A stretch of DNA of 20,269 nt from CAZLMF01 sp964560565 (GTDB lineage Bacteria > Bacillota > Clostridia > Oscillospirales > Ruminococcaceae), in contig CAZLMF010000025.1 of assembly GCA_964560565.1 (NCBI GenBank), positions 1 to 20,269 of the forward strand, in the 5' to 3' direction. The notes below the pieces were generated by a model. That model made no database searches. It was not told the DNA's origin and was given only the letters and a program-made list of their open reading frames with translations. The position numbers were made by a program, and so were the translations under genes. Position 1 is the first letter of the stretch. Each line of letters starts with the position of its first letter. Of this stretch, positions 11,902 to 20,165 are shown piece after piece.

Positions 11902-13959
11902 ATGAAGAAGTGGAAGGTCAAGGCTGTACAACAAAATAAGGTAAGCCAACTAGCGGTTAGCTGTGGGACAACGGATTTTGTCGCAAAGCTGCTCTTAGCT
12001 CGTGGAATTGAAAGCGCCGAGGAGGCAGCTGAATTTTGTGGCGCACAGGGGGAGCTTTCTGATCCTTATCTATTGACGGATATGTTTATAGCTGTAAAGC
12101 GCATACGCAAGGCTATTGATTCAGGGGAAAGCATTGCAGTATACGGCGATTATGATTGCGACGGAGTAACCGCTACGGTCATGTTGTATAGCTACCTTTC
12201 TTTTTCAGGAGCTGATGTCATCTACTATATCCCTAAGCGTGAGGGCGAGGGATATGGCTTAAATACACAATCAATTCATTCACTTAACGAGCAGGGCGTA
12301 AACCTAATCATTACTGTTGATAACGGAATTTCAGCCCATGCCGAAGCGGAGCTTATTGATGAGCTTGGCATGGAGCTTATTATTACAGACCATCATCAGC
12401 CTTCAGAGGAACTACCAAAGGCGGTGGCGATCATTAACCCTCACCGCAAGGACGACCCATCTCCCTTTAAGCCTCTATGCGGAGCAGGTGTTGCGCTAAA
12501 GCTAATATGCGCTCTTGAGGACGGCGATTATGATACCGTACTTGAGCAGTTTTGTGACCTTGCAGCTATTGGAACAATCGGAGACGTAGTGCCTTTAATA
12601 GGAGAGAACCGTATAATTGTTTCAAGAGGGCTTGAGCTTATTGCAAACACCGAAAACCTTGGGCTTTCAGCTTTGATTGAAGCTTGTGGACTCGATATAA
12701 ACAACCTTACAGCAACCTCCATAGCCTTTGGCATTTCTCCGAGAATAAATGCGGCAGGCAGGTTTTCTTCAGCAGATGATGCGGTTGAACTTTTGCTTTG
12801 TGAGGATAATGATGAAGCGGTTGAAAAAGCAGCGAAGCTTTGCACATTTAACACCTCTCGTAAAGCAAGTGAAAACAAAGTAATGCAAGAGGTTCTAGAC
12901 TCCATTGAAGCTGATCCAAAGCTTTCTCACGGCAGAATGCTTGTAGTATATGGTAGCGGCTGGAACCCTGGCGTAATCGGCATTGTGGCATCAAGGCTTG
13001 TGACACGCTTTGAAAAGCCTGTGATTATTATAAGCTTAGCTGACGGCGTTGGCAGCGGATCAGGCCGCAGTGTGAACGGTTTTTCGCTGTTTAAGGCACT
13101 AAGTGCCTGCGATGATTTATTAGAGAAGTTTGGCGGGCATACTAAAGCGGCAGGGCTTACAATTACCGAGGGGAATATCCCCCTGCTAAGACTTCGGCTT
13201 GAAAAGTATGCAAAGGACAACTTCCCCGTTATGCCCGTATGCGAGGAAACTGCCGATATGGAACTTGTGGGAAGCGAGGCAACCCTTGAAAATGTCGAAT
13301 CCCTTAAACTTCTTGAGCCTTATGGGGAGGGCAACCCTGCCCCTGTCTTTATGGTGAAGGGCGCAGTTGTGGAGCGTGTGTCAGCACTCAAGGACGGTAG
13401 ATATATTCGCCTATCACTTATGCAAGGTAAAACAAGGCTTACTGCGATATGCTTTTCATGTTCCTTTGCGCAGTTCAACTCTACATATTCATTGGGAGAC
13501 AGCATTGATTTCCTTTGCAGCTTGGAAGTGAACGAATATAACAACAACCGCAGTGTTTCGGTAAAAATAAAGGAACTACGACATAGCAACTTCGAACAGG
13601 ATAAATATTTTGCCGCAAAATCGGTATATGAGCAAATACGCAGAGGAGAAGGCTTTGATAAACGCCTAGGCACTAGAATTATCCCCACAAGAGATGAATT
13701 CGCTTTAGTTTATAAAACCCTTGCCAAATCTGTTTCAAATTCAAGTGCAAATGATGCGATGAATATTGATGCACTTTATTTCAAGCTACAAGGTGCAGAT
13801 ATTCCCTTTGCAAAACTTAGAATTATCCTTGATATACTCAGCGAGTTTAAGCTTGCGCAGATAATACACACAGATAATTCAGCTAAGCTGTTGCCTGCTA
13901 AGGGCAAGGCTGACTTATCGACTTCAAAGATATTGTCCAGACTTAATGCAGCTCTTTAA
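11902..13959 (+). CDS. recJ: Single-stranded-DNA-specific exonuclease RecJ
   Basis: A 685-residue RecJ. The DHH phosphoesterase motifs are clear: YGDYDCDGVT near residue 81, DNGIS, ITDHH with DHH at 163-165, CGAGVA, and LAAIGTIGDVVPL. The DHHA1 part has GWNPGVIGIVASR, SGSGRS near 385 and FGGHTKAAG near 411. An OB-like domain and an extra C-terminal domain follow, as in the longer Gram-positive RecJ proteins (E. coli RecJ has 577 residues). RecJ degrades single-stranded DNA 5' to 3' in recombination, mismatch and base excision repair. AGGA (11890-11893) lies eight bases before the ATG. rel follows 18 bp after its stop, so it is first in a four-gene operon. It may also receive read-through from the LexA-box promoter upstream. 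Confidence 0.96.
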   Translation: MKKWKVKAVQQNKVSQLAVSCGTTDFVAKLLLARGIESAEEAAEFCGAQGELSDPYLLTDMFIAVKRIRKAIDSGESIAVYGDYDCDGVTATVMLYSYLSFSGADVIYYIPKREGEGYGLNTQSIHSLNEQGVNLIITVDNGISAHAEAELIDELGMELIITDHHQPSEELPKAVAIINPHRKDDPSPFKPLCGAGVALKLICALEDGDYDTVLEQFCDLAAIGTIGDVVPLIGENRIIVSRGLELIANTENLGLSALIEACGLDINNLTATSIAFGISPRINAAGRFSSADDAVELLLCEDNDEAVEKAAKLCTFNTSRKASENKVMQEVLDSIEADPKLSHGRMLVVYGSGWNPGVIGIVASRLVTRFEKPVIIISLADGVGSGSGRSVNGFSLFKALSACDDLLEKFGGHTKAAGLTITEGNIPLLRLRLEKYAKDNFPVMPVCEETADMELVGSEATLENVESLKLLEPYGEGNPAPVFMVKGAVVERVSALKDGRYIRLSLMQGKTRLTAICFSCSFAQFNSTYSLGDSIDFLCSLEVNEYNNNRSVSVKIKELRHSNFEQDKYFAAKSVYEQIRRGEGFDKRLGTRIIPTRDEFALVYKTLAKSVSNSSANDAMNIDALYFKLQGADIPFAKLRIILDILSEFKLAQIIHTDNSAKLLPAKGKADLSTSKILSRLNAAL

Positions 13960-13977
13960 AGAAAGAAGGTGAATGAT

Positions 13978-16008
13978 ATGCAATATACGATTGATATGCT
14001 CATACAGCGTATTCTTGACGGCGATAAGCAGTATGACCTTAGTAAGATTATATCTGCCTATGAGATTGCTCTTGACGCTCATAAGGACCAAAAGCGTGAC
14101 TCCGGTGAGCCATATATTTCACACCCACTTGCGGTTGCATACATTCTTCTTGAAATGGGGCTTGACACCGATACAATATGCGCTGCTATCCTGCACGATG
14201 TTGTAGAGGATACGGATATTACCCTTGATGAAATAAAACGCAAGTTTGGCAATGATATAGCTATGCTTGTTGACGGCGTAACNNNNNNNNNNNNNNNNNN
14301 NNNNNNNNNNNNNNNNNNNNNNNNNNNNNNNNNNNNNNNNNNNNNNNNNNNNNNNNNNNNNNNNNNNNNNNNNNNNNNNNNNATAGAGGATATAGCCTTT
14401 CACTATCTTGACCCCTATGCATGCTCAGAAATTGAGGATGTTCTTGCGATACGCAAGGAGGAGAGAGAAGCTTTCATCGAATCCATTCGCGCAAGGCTTA
14501 TTGACCGCCTAGATGATATAAATCCCTCGCCGCAGATTGACGGGCGAGTAAAGAGCCTTTATGGCATCTATAAAAAAGTATATATCGACGGCAGAAGCTT
14601 CGATGAAATCTATGATATTTATGCGGTAAGAATAATTGTTTCCAATATAACAGAATGCTATAATGTGCTCGGAATAATCCACGATATGTTCCGCCCAATC
14701 CCAAACCGTTTTAAGGACTATATTTCCACCCCAAAGCCTAATCTATATCAGTCTTTGCATACCACAGTAATCGGCAGGGAGGGGATTCCCTTTGAAGTGC
14801 AAATTCGTACCCGTGATATGCACTACACTGCCGAATACGGCATTGCTGCCCACTGGAAATACAAAGCCGGCATCCATGGCAAGGATAAGCTTGAGGAAAG
14901 GCTTGCATGGATAAGACAGCTTATCGAATCCCAGCAGGAAAGCGAAGACGCTACCGAGCTTGTGCGCTCAATAAAGGATGACCTTATCCCAGAGGAGGTC
15001 TTTGCATTTACGCCAAAGGGCGATGTGATAAGCCTGCCCCTTGGAGCGACTGTTATTGACTTTGCCTATGCAATCCATACGCAGGTAGGGCATAAGATGT
15101 CCGGTGCTAAGGTTGACGGACGTATGGTATCCTATGAGTACAAGTTAAAAACAGGCGAAATAGTTGAAATAATCACATCATCCTCCCATCGCCCTAACCG
15201 TGCATGGCTTGAAATTGCTAAAACTAGTGAGGCAAAGTCAAAAATTCGCGGTTGGTTTAAGCGTGAGCGCAGGGACGAGAATATCGTTGAGGGTAGAACA
15301 GAGCTTGAGCGAGAAATGAAGCGCAACTTTATCCATATAGCCGAGGATAAGCTGGAGGACTTCTTGCTTGAGTTTGCAAAGCGCCAAAATTGTCATACAA
15401 TTGATGATTTTTATGCATCCATAGGCTATGGAGGTATAATATTATCAAAACTTATGCCACGCATAAAAGAAGAATATCAAAAGCTTTCAAAATCCGTTGA
15501 AAACACAATAGAGCCTGAAGCGTTTATCAACGAAGCCAATCGACGTGCGCAAAGCGGCGTTGTTGTCGAGGGGATAGACAACTGTCTAGTGAAGTTCTCG
15601 CAGTGCTGCAATCCTCTTCCCGGCGATGAAATAACAGGCTTTATCACAAGAGGTCACGGTGTATCCGTGCACAAGGCTGATTGTGTCAATGTTATTGTGG
15701 CAAAGAAAAGTGAGGAAAACTCAGGGCGCTGGATAAATGTCCACTGGGCAAACACCAGAAAGGACAGCTACCGTGCTACTCTTGACATTGTTGCCCATGA
15801 TAGGCAGGGGCTTATTGCAGATATAACTGTGCTTTTAGCAAGCACACGTGTACCCATCCATGAAATAAATGCAAGACAGCTCAAAAACGGCAATGCGAAT
15901 ATACTTGTAACCATCAGCATAGCAGGCGTTGAACAGCTCGATGGCATAGTCACCCGCATAAAAAAGGAAAGGGGAGTAATCTCTGTTGAGCGTACAGGAA
16001 AAGTATAA
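13978..16008 (+). CDS. rel: Bifunctional (p)ppGpp synthetase/hydrolase Rel, with internal assembly gap
   Basis: The protein makes and degrades the alarmone (p)ppGpp that drives the stringent response. Domains in order: HD hydrolase (ISHPLAVAYIL, HDVVEDT), then the gap, then synthetase (YISTPKPNLYQSLHT, EVQIRT, AEYGIAAHW), TGS (EVFAFTPKGDVISLP), a Cys-Cys zinc-finger-like stretch (FSQCCNPLPGD) and C-terminal ACT (DRQGLIADITVLLAS). The synthetase has RFKD, the RxKD form typical of bifunctional Rel rather than the ExDD of E. coli RelA. ATG 13978 is preferred to an in-frame GTG at 13969, because the GAAGG ribosome site overlaps that GTG. The 100 Ns replace roughly 80 residues in relatives, including the rest of the HD domain (KLADRLHN and LAHRLG region), so hydrolase integrity cannot be judged. 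Confidence 0.93.
   Translation: MQYTIDMLIQRILDGDKQYDLSKIISAYEIALDAHKDQKRDSGEPYISHPLAVAYILLEMGLDTDTICAAILHDVVEDTDITLDEIKRKFGNDIAMLVDGVXXXXXXXXXXXXXXXXXXXXXXXXXXXXXXXXXXIEDIAFHYLDPYACSEIEDVLAIRKEEREAFIESIRARLIDRLDDINPSPQIDGRVKSLYGIYKKVYIDGRSFDEIYDIYAVRIIVSNITECYNVLGIIHDMFRPIPNRFKDYISTPKPNLYQSLHTTVIGREGIPFEVQIRTRDMHYTAEYGIAAHWKYKAGIHGKDKLEERLAWIRQLIESQQESEDATELVRSIKDDLIPEEVFAFTPKGDVISLPLGATVIDFAYAIHTQVGHKMSGAKVDGRMVSYEYKLKTGEIVEIITSSSHRPNRAWLEIAKTSEAKSKIRGWFKRERRDENIVEGRTELEREMKRNFIHIAEDKLEDFLLEFAKRQNCHTIDDFYASIGYGGIILSKLMPRIKEEYQKLSKSVENTIEPEAFINEANRRAQSGVVVEGIDNCLVKFSQCCNPLPGDEITGFITRGHGVSVHKADCVNVIVAKKSEENSGRWINVHWANTRKDSYRATLDIVAHDRQGLIADITVLLASTRVPIHEINARQLKNGNANILVTISIAGVEQLDGIVTRIKKERGVISVERTGKV
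14283..14382. other. Assembly gap (100 Ns) inside rel
   Basis: A 100-N placeholder. Comparison with the family suggests about 80 codons are missing rather than 33. The reading frames on the two sides happen to agree across 100 bases. Confidence 0.95.
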
Positions 16009-16018
16009 AGGAGAAAGC

Positions 16019-16660
16019 ATGAAAGTAAGCGTATTGGTTCTTGGAGTGATGCAAACGAACTCCTACCTCATTGAATCTGAAAGTAGTAACGCAGTTATAA
16101 TAGACCCTGCTGATGAAGCGCAAATGCTTATAGGAGTGCTAAAAAACAAAGGACTTAAACTTGAAAAAATTCTGCTTACCCACGGTCATTTTGACCATAT
16201 CGGAGCAGTGCAGGGACTTGCAAGAGAGTTTAACTGCCCGATTTATATTCACAAGCAGGATATGGAGCTTATTGCTGACGCTGAAAAATGCATGGCATCA
16301 CTTTTGCCAAGACATGCTTTTGAGCCTATTGAAAATGCGGTGGAGCTAAATGATGGCGACATTATCACCGTAGACGAGCTGAGCTTTAAGGTTATGCACA
16401 CCCCCGGTCATACAGGAGGAAGTGTATGCTATTTTATCAACAACCTAATATTTGCAGGGGATACCATATTCCAAGGCTCAGTAGGCAGAAGCGATTTTTA
16501 TAGCGGCAACGCCATTGTACAGCGTGAAACCCTAAAGAAGATTATCACCCTTGAGGGGGACTACCACATATTAAGCGGACATGGGGAGTCCACCACCCTA
16601 TCCGAGGAAAAGCGAACAAATCCATACCTAAGTGGGGTAGCAAATGACTTTGATTTTTAG
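16019..16660 (+). CDS. MBL-fold metallo-hydrolase, glyoxalase II-like (YqgX type)
   Basis: A 213-residue protein. ATG 16019 is chosen because AAAGGAG (16007-16013) lies five bases upstream, overlapping the rel stop. The full metal-binding set is present: THGHFDH (His55, His57, Asp59, His60), HTPGHT with His131, AGDTIF with Asp148, and SGHGE with His188. This two-metal pattern is that of hydroxyacylglutathione hydrolase-like enzymes. Stand-alone proteins of this size next to rel in Gram-positives are usually annotated as YqgX-like hydrolases with no proven substrate. Thioester hydrolysis or methylglyoxal detoxification is possible. It overlaps hemZ by 17 bp and is the third gene of the recJ operon. 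Confidence 0.9.
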   Translation: MKVSVLVLGVMQTNSYLIESESSNAVIIDPADEAQMLIGVLKNKGLKLEKILLTHGHFDHIGAVQGLAREFNCPIYIHKQDMELIADAEKCMASLLPRHAFEPIENAVELNDGDIITVDELSFKVMHTPGHTGGSVCYFINNLIFAGDTIFQGSVGRSDFYSGNAIVQRETLKKIITLEGDYHILSGHGESTTLSEEKRTNPYLSGVANDFDF

Positions 16661-18083
16661 CGGGCATACCTTTAAGTACGAAATCGAAAGTCTGTGCAGA
16701 AGCTTTTTCCCTCCCCAGAAGTTTACCCTTGAATATGACACCCTGCCAAATAAAGAAAATGTAATTTTCACTCGCAGAAGAGCAGGTAAGCAAAAGACTA
16801 TCCTATACACATGGGCAAACCTCAGCGGCAAAACCAGTCATTTCACAGCCTGTCTTGATAACTCAGACGTAAACTACGAAAAGGAATGCGAACGCCTGCT
16901 TGGAATTGCTCTTTATAAGGTGCTTTCAACTCTAACAGGGGAGTCCCCTGGGTGGGGGATACTAACAGGCGTGCGCCCTGCTAAGCTTTTACAGAAGTTT
17001 ACCCTTGAGCAGGCGCAGGAGAAACTCCTTGTAAAGCCCGAGAAATATGATCTTGTCACAAGAGTGGCAAAAACAGAAGCGCCCATATTAGAGCTTAACA
17101 CTTCCGATTCCTTTAGTTTATATGTATCTATTCCATTTTGCCCGACAAGGTGCGCATACTGTTCATTTATCTCCCACTCAGTTGAAAGTGTGAAAAAGCT
17201 TATTCCAACTTATCTAGAGCTTATGCACAAAGAGCTTGAAGCGGTAGGTGAAATTGCACGAAGTCATGGGCTTAAGCTTAAAACAATTTACTTTGGTGGA
17301 GGTACACCCACAACACTTTCCGCATTACAGCTCCATGAGCTTATGAACACAATAGAGCGCAACTTTGATGTAAGTAGTGCCCTCGAATATACAATTGAAG
17401 CAGGCAGACCTGATACAATCGATTTAGACAAGCTAACCGCAATAAAAATTGGCGGTGCTACAAGGATAAGCGTCAACCCTCAAACTATGTCTGACGTTAT
17501 TTTGCGCCATATCGGCAGAAGTCATACCGCAGCTCAGACTTTAGAAGCCTTTGAGCTTGCAAGACGATGCGGCTTTGATAACATCAACATGGATGTGATA
17601 GCAGGCTTGCCAACCGATACCATTGAGGGCTTTACTCAAACAATGGAGCAGTTACTTAAACTTTCGCCAGAAAGTCTAACCGTTCACACTCTTGCACTAA
17701 AACGCTCTTCAAGCTTATTTGAGGCAGGGAGCACCCAATCGAAAGCGCAGATGGTGAGCAATATGGTGGATCATGCAGGGAATAGACTTATCAGCGCAGG
17801 TTATGAGCCGTATTACTTGTATAGGCAGAAGAACATAACAGGCTGCCTCGAAAATGTAGGCTATGCAAAAGACGGTTACGCAGGGCTATATAACATATTC
17901 ATTATGAGCGAAGCGCATTCAATTCTTGCAGTTGGTGCGGCAGGGATGACAAAGCTTGTCAAGCCAAACGGCGTAGGAGTCGAAAGAGTAGCAAACTACA
18001 AATTTCCCTTTGAATACATTGACCGATTTAGCGAAATAATCAGCCGCAAGGAGCGGATTAATGAATTCTATTGCAATATTTAG
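16644..18083 (+). CDS. hemZ: Radical SAM protein HemZ (coproporphyrinogen III dehydrogenase-like)
   Basis: A 479-residue radical SAM enzyme. The cluster motif C-x3-C-x2-C (FCPTRCAYCSF, Cys166, Cys170, Cys173) is followed by IYFGGGTP, EAGRPDTID, RISVNPQTM and NMDVIAGLP, the order seen in the HemN/HemW/HemZ group. The roughly 160-residue N-terminal extension before the radical SAM core (with GILTGVRPAKLL) distinguishes HemZ from HemN and HemW. HemZ is annotated as an oxygen-independent coproporphyrinogen dehydrogenase of heme synthesis, but many anaerobes carry it without a full heme pathway, so the true role may differ. The ATG overlaps the MBL gene by 17 bp, indicating coupled translation. 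It ends the operon; a promoter for the next gene lies over its last codons. Confidence 0.9.
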   Translation: MTLIFSGHTFKYEIESLCRSFFPPQKFTLEYDTLPNKENVIFTRRRAGKQKTILYTWANLSGKTSHFTACLDNSDVNYEKECERLLGIALYKVLSTLTGESPGWGILTGVRPAKLLQKFTLEQAQEKLLVKPEKYDLVTRVAKTEAPILELNTSDSFSLYVSIPFCPTRCAYCSFISHSVESVKKLIPTYLELMHKELEAVGEIARSHGLKLKTIYFGGGTPTTLSALQLHELMNTIERNFDVSSALEYTIEAGRPDTIDLDKLTAIKIGGATRISVNPQTMSDVILRHIGRSHTAAQTLEAFELARRCGFDNINMDVIAGLPTDTIEGFTQTMEQLLKLSPESLTVHTLALKRSSSLFEAGSTQSKAQMVSNMVDHAGNRLISAGYEPYYLYRQKNITGCLENVGYAKDGYAGLYNIFIMSEAHSILAVGAAGMTKLVKPNGVGVERVANYKFPFEYIDRFSEIISRKERINEFYCNI

Positions 18084-18099
18084 AGGGGTATTATATAAT
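18071..18099 (+). promoter_or_regulatory. Promoter of the zinc-ribbon gene
   Basis: TTGCAA (18071-18076), 17 bp, TATAAT (18094-18099). The -35 lies within the last codons of hemZ. Confidence 0.75.
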
Positions 18100-18128
18100 A
18101 TAAATAACAGATTTTTGGGGGTAGAATT

Positions 18129-18554
18129 ATGGGATTAATGGATGATATATTTGAAAAGGCAAAGGATGTCACGAACGCCGCAACAAAGAAAACAGATAGC
18201 ATAGTTAAAATATCAAAACTCAAGATAGACAGTGTTCAACTTAGCAACGCAATAAAAAACGATTACGAGCGCTTAGGCAGCATTGTCTACGAGCAGTTTA
18301 AGTCAGATGAGCAGGGTACCGAAGCTATTATGGCGCTAATAGAAGTAATTGACAACCGTTATAAAGAGTTAAATGAATGCACTCATAAGCTTGAGGAGCT
18401 GCAAAACATAATAGTTTGCGGCAAGTGTAGCACACGCAACAAAAACAATTCTTTATATTGCACTAAATGCGGAGCAAGAATTGCACCTGTGACCGAAGTG
18501 CCTCAAAATGATGAGGATGACGAAAATGATACGGGATTTGAAATTATAGAATAA
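18129..18554 (+). CDS. Helical protein with C-terminal zinc ribbon
   Basis: A 141-residue protein of unknown function. Residues about 1-95 are predicted helical and probably coiled coil (FEKAKDVTNAATKKTDS, NRYKELNECTHKLEELQN). They are followed by a zinc ribbon with two CxxC knuckles, CGKC (97-100) and CTKC (111-114), and an acidic tail (NDEDDENDTG). Small proteins of this layout are common in Clostridia, have no signal peptide and are presumed cytoplasmic; the ribbon may bind protein or nucleic acid. GGGGG (18117-18121) lies seven bases before the ATG. It has its own promoter and a terminator at 18564-18598. Confidence 0.85.
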   Translation: MGLMDDIFEKAKDVTNAATKKTDSIVKISKLKIDSVQLSNAIKNDYERLGSIVYEQFKSDEQGTEAIMALIEVIDNRYKELNECTHKLEELQNIIVCGKCSTRNKNNSLYCTKCGARIAPVTEVPQNDEDDENDTGFEIIE

Positions 18555-18563
18555 TGAGAACTT

Positions 18564-18598
18564 CAAATCTGTCGCATTGTCGGCAGATTTGCGTTTTT
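18564..18598 (+). terminator. Intrinsic terminator between the zinc-ribbon gene and rlmD
   Basis: An 11-bp stem (18564-18574 with 18581-18591, one T·G pair), loop CATTGT, followed by TTTTT at 18594-18598. It ends only 14 bp before the rlmD start, leaving little room for a separate rlmD promoter. Confidence 0.85.
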
Positions 18599-18612
18599 GT
18601 AATGGAGATAAC

Positions 18613-19974
18613 ATGCTAAAGAAAAATCAAAAAGTAATTATTGAGGTAACAGGCATAACAAACGAAGGCAGCGGTGTAGGCAGACATGAAGGGATTGCGA
18701 TTTTTGTGCCTATGACAGCGATAGGGGATATAGTCGAGGTTAAGGTTACAAAAGTTCTTAAAAGCTATGCTTTTGGAATAATCGATAAGCTAATAACCCC
18801 CTCTTTTGACAGAATAGAAAATGATTGCTCAGTTTTCACAAGATGCGGAGGTTGTGCGTTTCGCCATATTAGCTATGAAGCGGAGCTTGGCATAAAGCAT
18901 AATATTGTAGCTGACGCTTTTAAGCGTATAGGCAAGATTAACCCAGAGCTTGAACCTATATTAGGTTGTGAGCAAACAGAGGGCTATCGTAATAAGGCAC
19001 AATACCCTGTGGCGATTTATAATGATGAGGTTGCTTATGGCTTTTACGCAAAAAGAAGTCATAGGATAGTGCCGCAAGATCATTGCGGTTGTAAACTTCA
19101 ACCAAGTGAGTTCCAACAGGTAGCGCAGGACATCATTGCCTATATAGCCAAAAATGGCATTGCAGTATATGACGAGCTTTCCCATAAGGGAATACTGCGC
19201 AACATCTACCTGCGCATGGCGCACAATACAAAGCAAATGCAGGTATGTTTGGTTGTCACAAAGGCGCATAAGGAGCTTTTTTTGGAGCTTGCCAGCACCC
19301 TTATGAGCAAATACGAACTTATAAAGAGCGTTGTGCTCAACATTAATAGCGAAAAAACCAATGTTATATTGGGTAATAAGTGTATCACCTTACAAGGAGA
19401 GGACACTATCACCGACGTTATGTGCGGAAATGAAATTGAGCTTTTACCGCTTTCGTTTTATCAGGTAAACACACCGCAAGCCGAGCGATTATATAGGATT
19501 GCAGCGGAATATGCCCAACTAACAGGTGCCGAAACGTTACTTGACCTATATTGCGGGGTAGGCACAATCGGGCTTAGCCTTGCGGATAAGGCTGCAAAAG
19601 TAATCGGAGTCGAGGTTATCTCGGAAGCTGTGGAAAACGCAATAAACAATGCAAAACGAAATGGCATTGATAACACAAGGTTCATATGCGCTGACGCTGC
19701 AAATGCCGCCCAAATGCTTGTAAGCGAGGGCGCAACCCCCGATGTTGTTGTGCTTGACCCACCCCGTAAGGGCTGTGACGAGCAGACACTGCAAGCGGTT
19801 GCAGAAATGGCACCTAAGCGTGTGATTATGATTTCGTGCAATCCTGCTACCGCCGCCCGCGACTGCGCACGCCTTGAGGAGTTAGGCTATAAAGTGGTAA
19901 AAGCAAGAGCGGTGGATATGTTCCCAAGGACAACACACGTTGAGACGGTAGTATTGATGTCACGCAATATATAG
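18613..19974 (+). CDS. rlmD: 23S rRNA (uracil-C5)-methyltransferase RlmD/RlmCD
   Basis: A 453-residue protein. ATG 18613 is preferred over an upstream TTG because GGAG (18604-18607) is five bases before it. It contains a TRAM domain (residues about 5-60) and a [4Fe-4S] site with Cys72, Cys78, Cys81 and Cys158 or Cys160. The SAM-binding motif LLDLYCGVGTIGLS starts near 310, followed by DPPRKGCD, catalytic Cys409 in ISCNPAT and the general-base Glu444 in HVETVV. The enzyme makes 5-methyluridine in 23S rRNA; Gram-positive versions can modify two sites (RlmCD). The site choice cannot be read from sequence. It begins 14 bp after a terminator with no clear promoter of its own, so it may depend on read-through. 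Confidence 0.94.
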   Translation: MLKKNQKVIIEVTGITNEGSGVGRHEGIAIFVPMTAIGDIVEVKVTKVLKSYAFGIIDKLITPSFDRIENDCSVFTRCGGCAFRHISYEAELGIKHNIVADAFKRIGKINPELEPILGCEQTEGYRNKAQYPVAIYNDEVAYGFYAKRSHRIVPQDHCGCKLQPSEFQQVAQDIIAYIAKNGIAVYDELSHKGILRNIYLRMAHNTKQMQVCLVVTKAHKELFLELASTLMSKYELIKSVVLNINSEKTNVILGNKCITLQGEDTITDVMCGNEIELLPLSFYQVNTPQAERLYRIAAEYAQLTGAETLLDLYCGVGTIGLSLADKAAKVIGVEVISEAVENAINNAKRNGIDNTRFICADAANAAQMLVSEGATPDVVVLDPPRKGCDEQTLQAVAEMAPKRVIMISCNPATAARDCARLEELGYKVVKARAVDMFPRTTHVETVVLMSRNI

Positions 19975-19999
19975 TATAACACAGCGGTAATGACGCAAT

Positions 20000-20009
20000 N
20001 NNNNNNNNN
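20000..20009. other. Assembly gap (10 Ns)
   Basis: Ten Ns, 25 bp after the rlmD stop. The sequence beyond may come from a different contig. Confidence 0.95.
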
Positions 20010-20052
20010 ACATGTTGAGTGCGTGGTATTGATAACAAGGGTGGAGAAGTAG
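20010..20052 (+). CDS. C-terminal end of a second RlmD-like methyltransferase (fragment)
   Basis: Directly after the 10-N gap, the frame starting at 20011 reads HVECVVLITRVEK and ends at TAG (20050-20052). This is the usual C-terminus of RumA/RlmD-type uracil methyltransferases, including the HVE whose Glu is the catalytic general base. It parallels HVETVVLMSRNI at the end of the complete rlmD 75 bp upstream, but the two differ in sequence and stop position, so it is not a simple repeat of the same bases. It is either the end of a second paralogue lost in the gap or a contig wrongly joined here. At 13 residues the assignment is suggestive. Confidence 0.6.
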
Positions 20053-20165
20053 GTGCAAAAAAAGCCTTGATATAAGGGGTTTTCGAAGCTTTTGGGCTTA
20101 AATTCTTCGTTAAAAAATTGTATGATTTTGCTTAGAGGGAACAAGTCAAAACAAGCAAATTTCCT
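20053..20165 (+). other. Non-coding stretch before the terminal repeats
   Basis: About 110 bp without a gene on either strand. It contains imperfect self-complementarity (AAGCCTTGATATAAGG and nearby AAGCTT/GGGCTT) but no clear terminator. I see nothing further in it. Confidence 0.4.

Noticed and set aside
18577..18605. Possible rlmD promoter TTGTCG-17-TAATGG
   Set aside because: Poor -10, and it would start transcription at the start codon and exclude the GGAG ribosome site.
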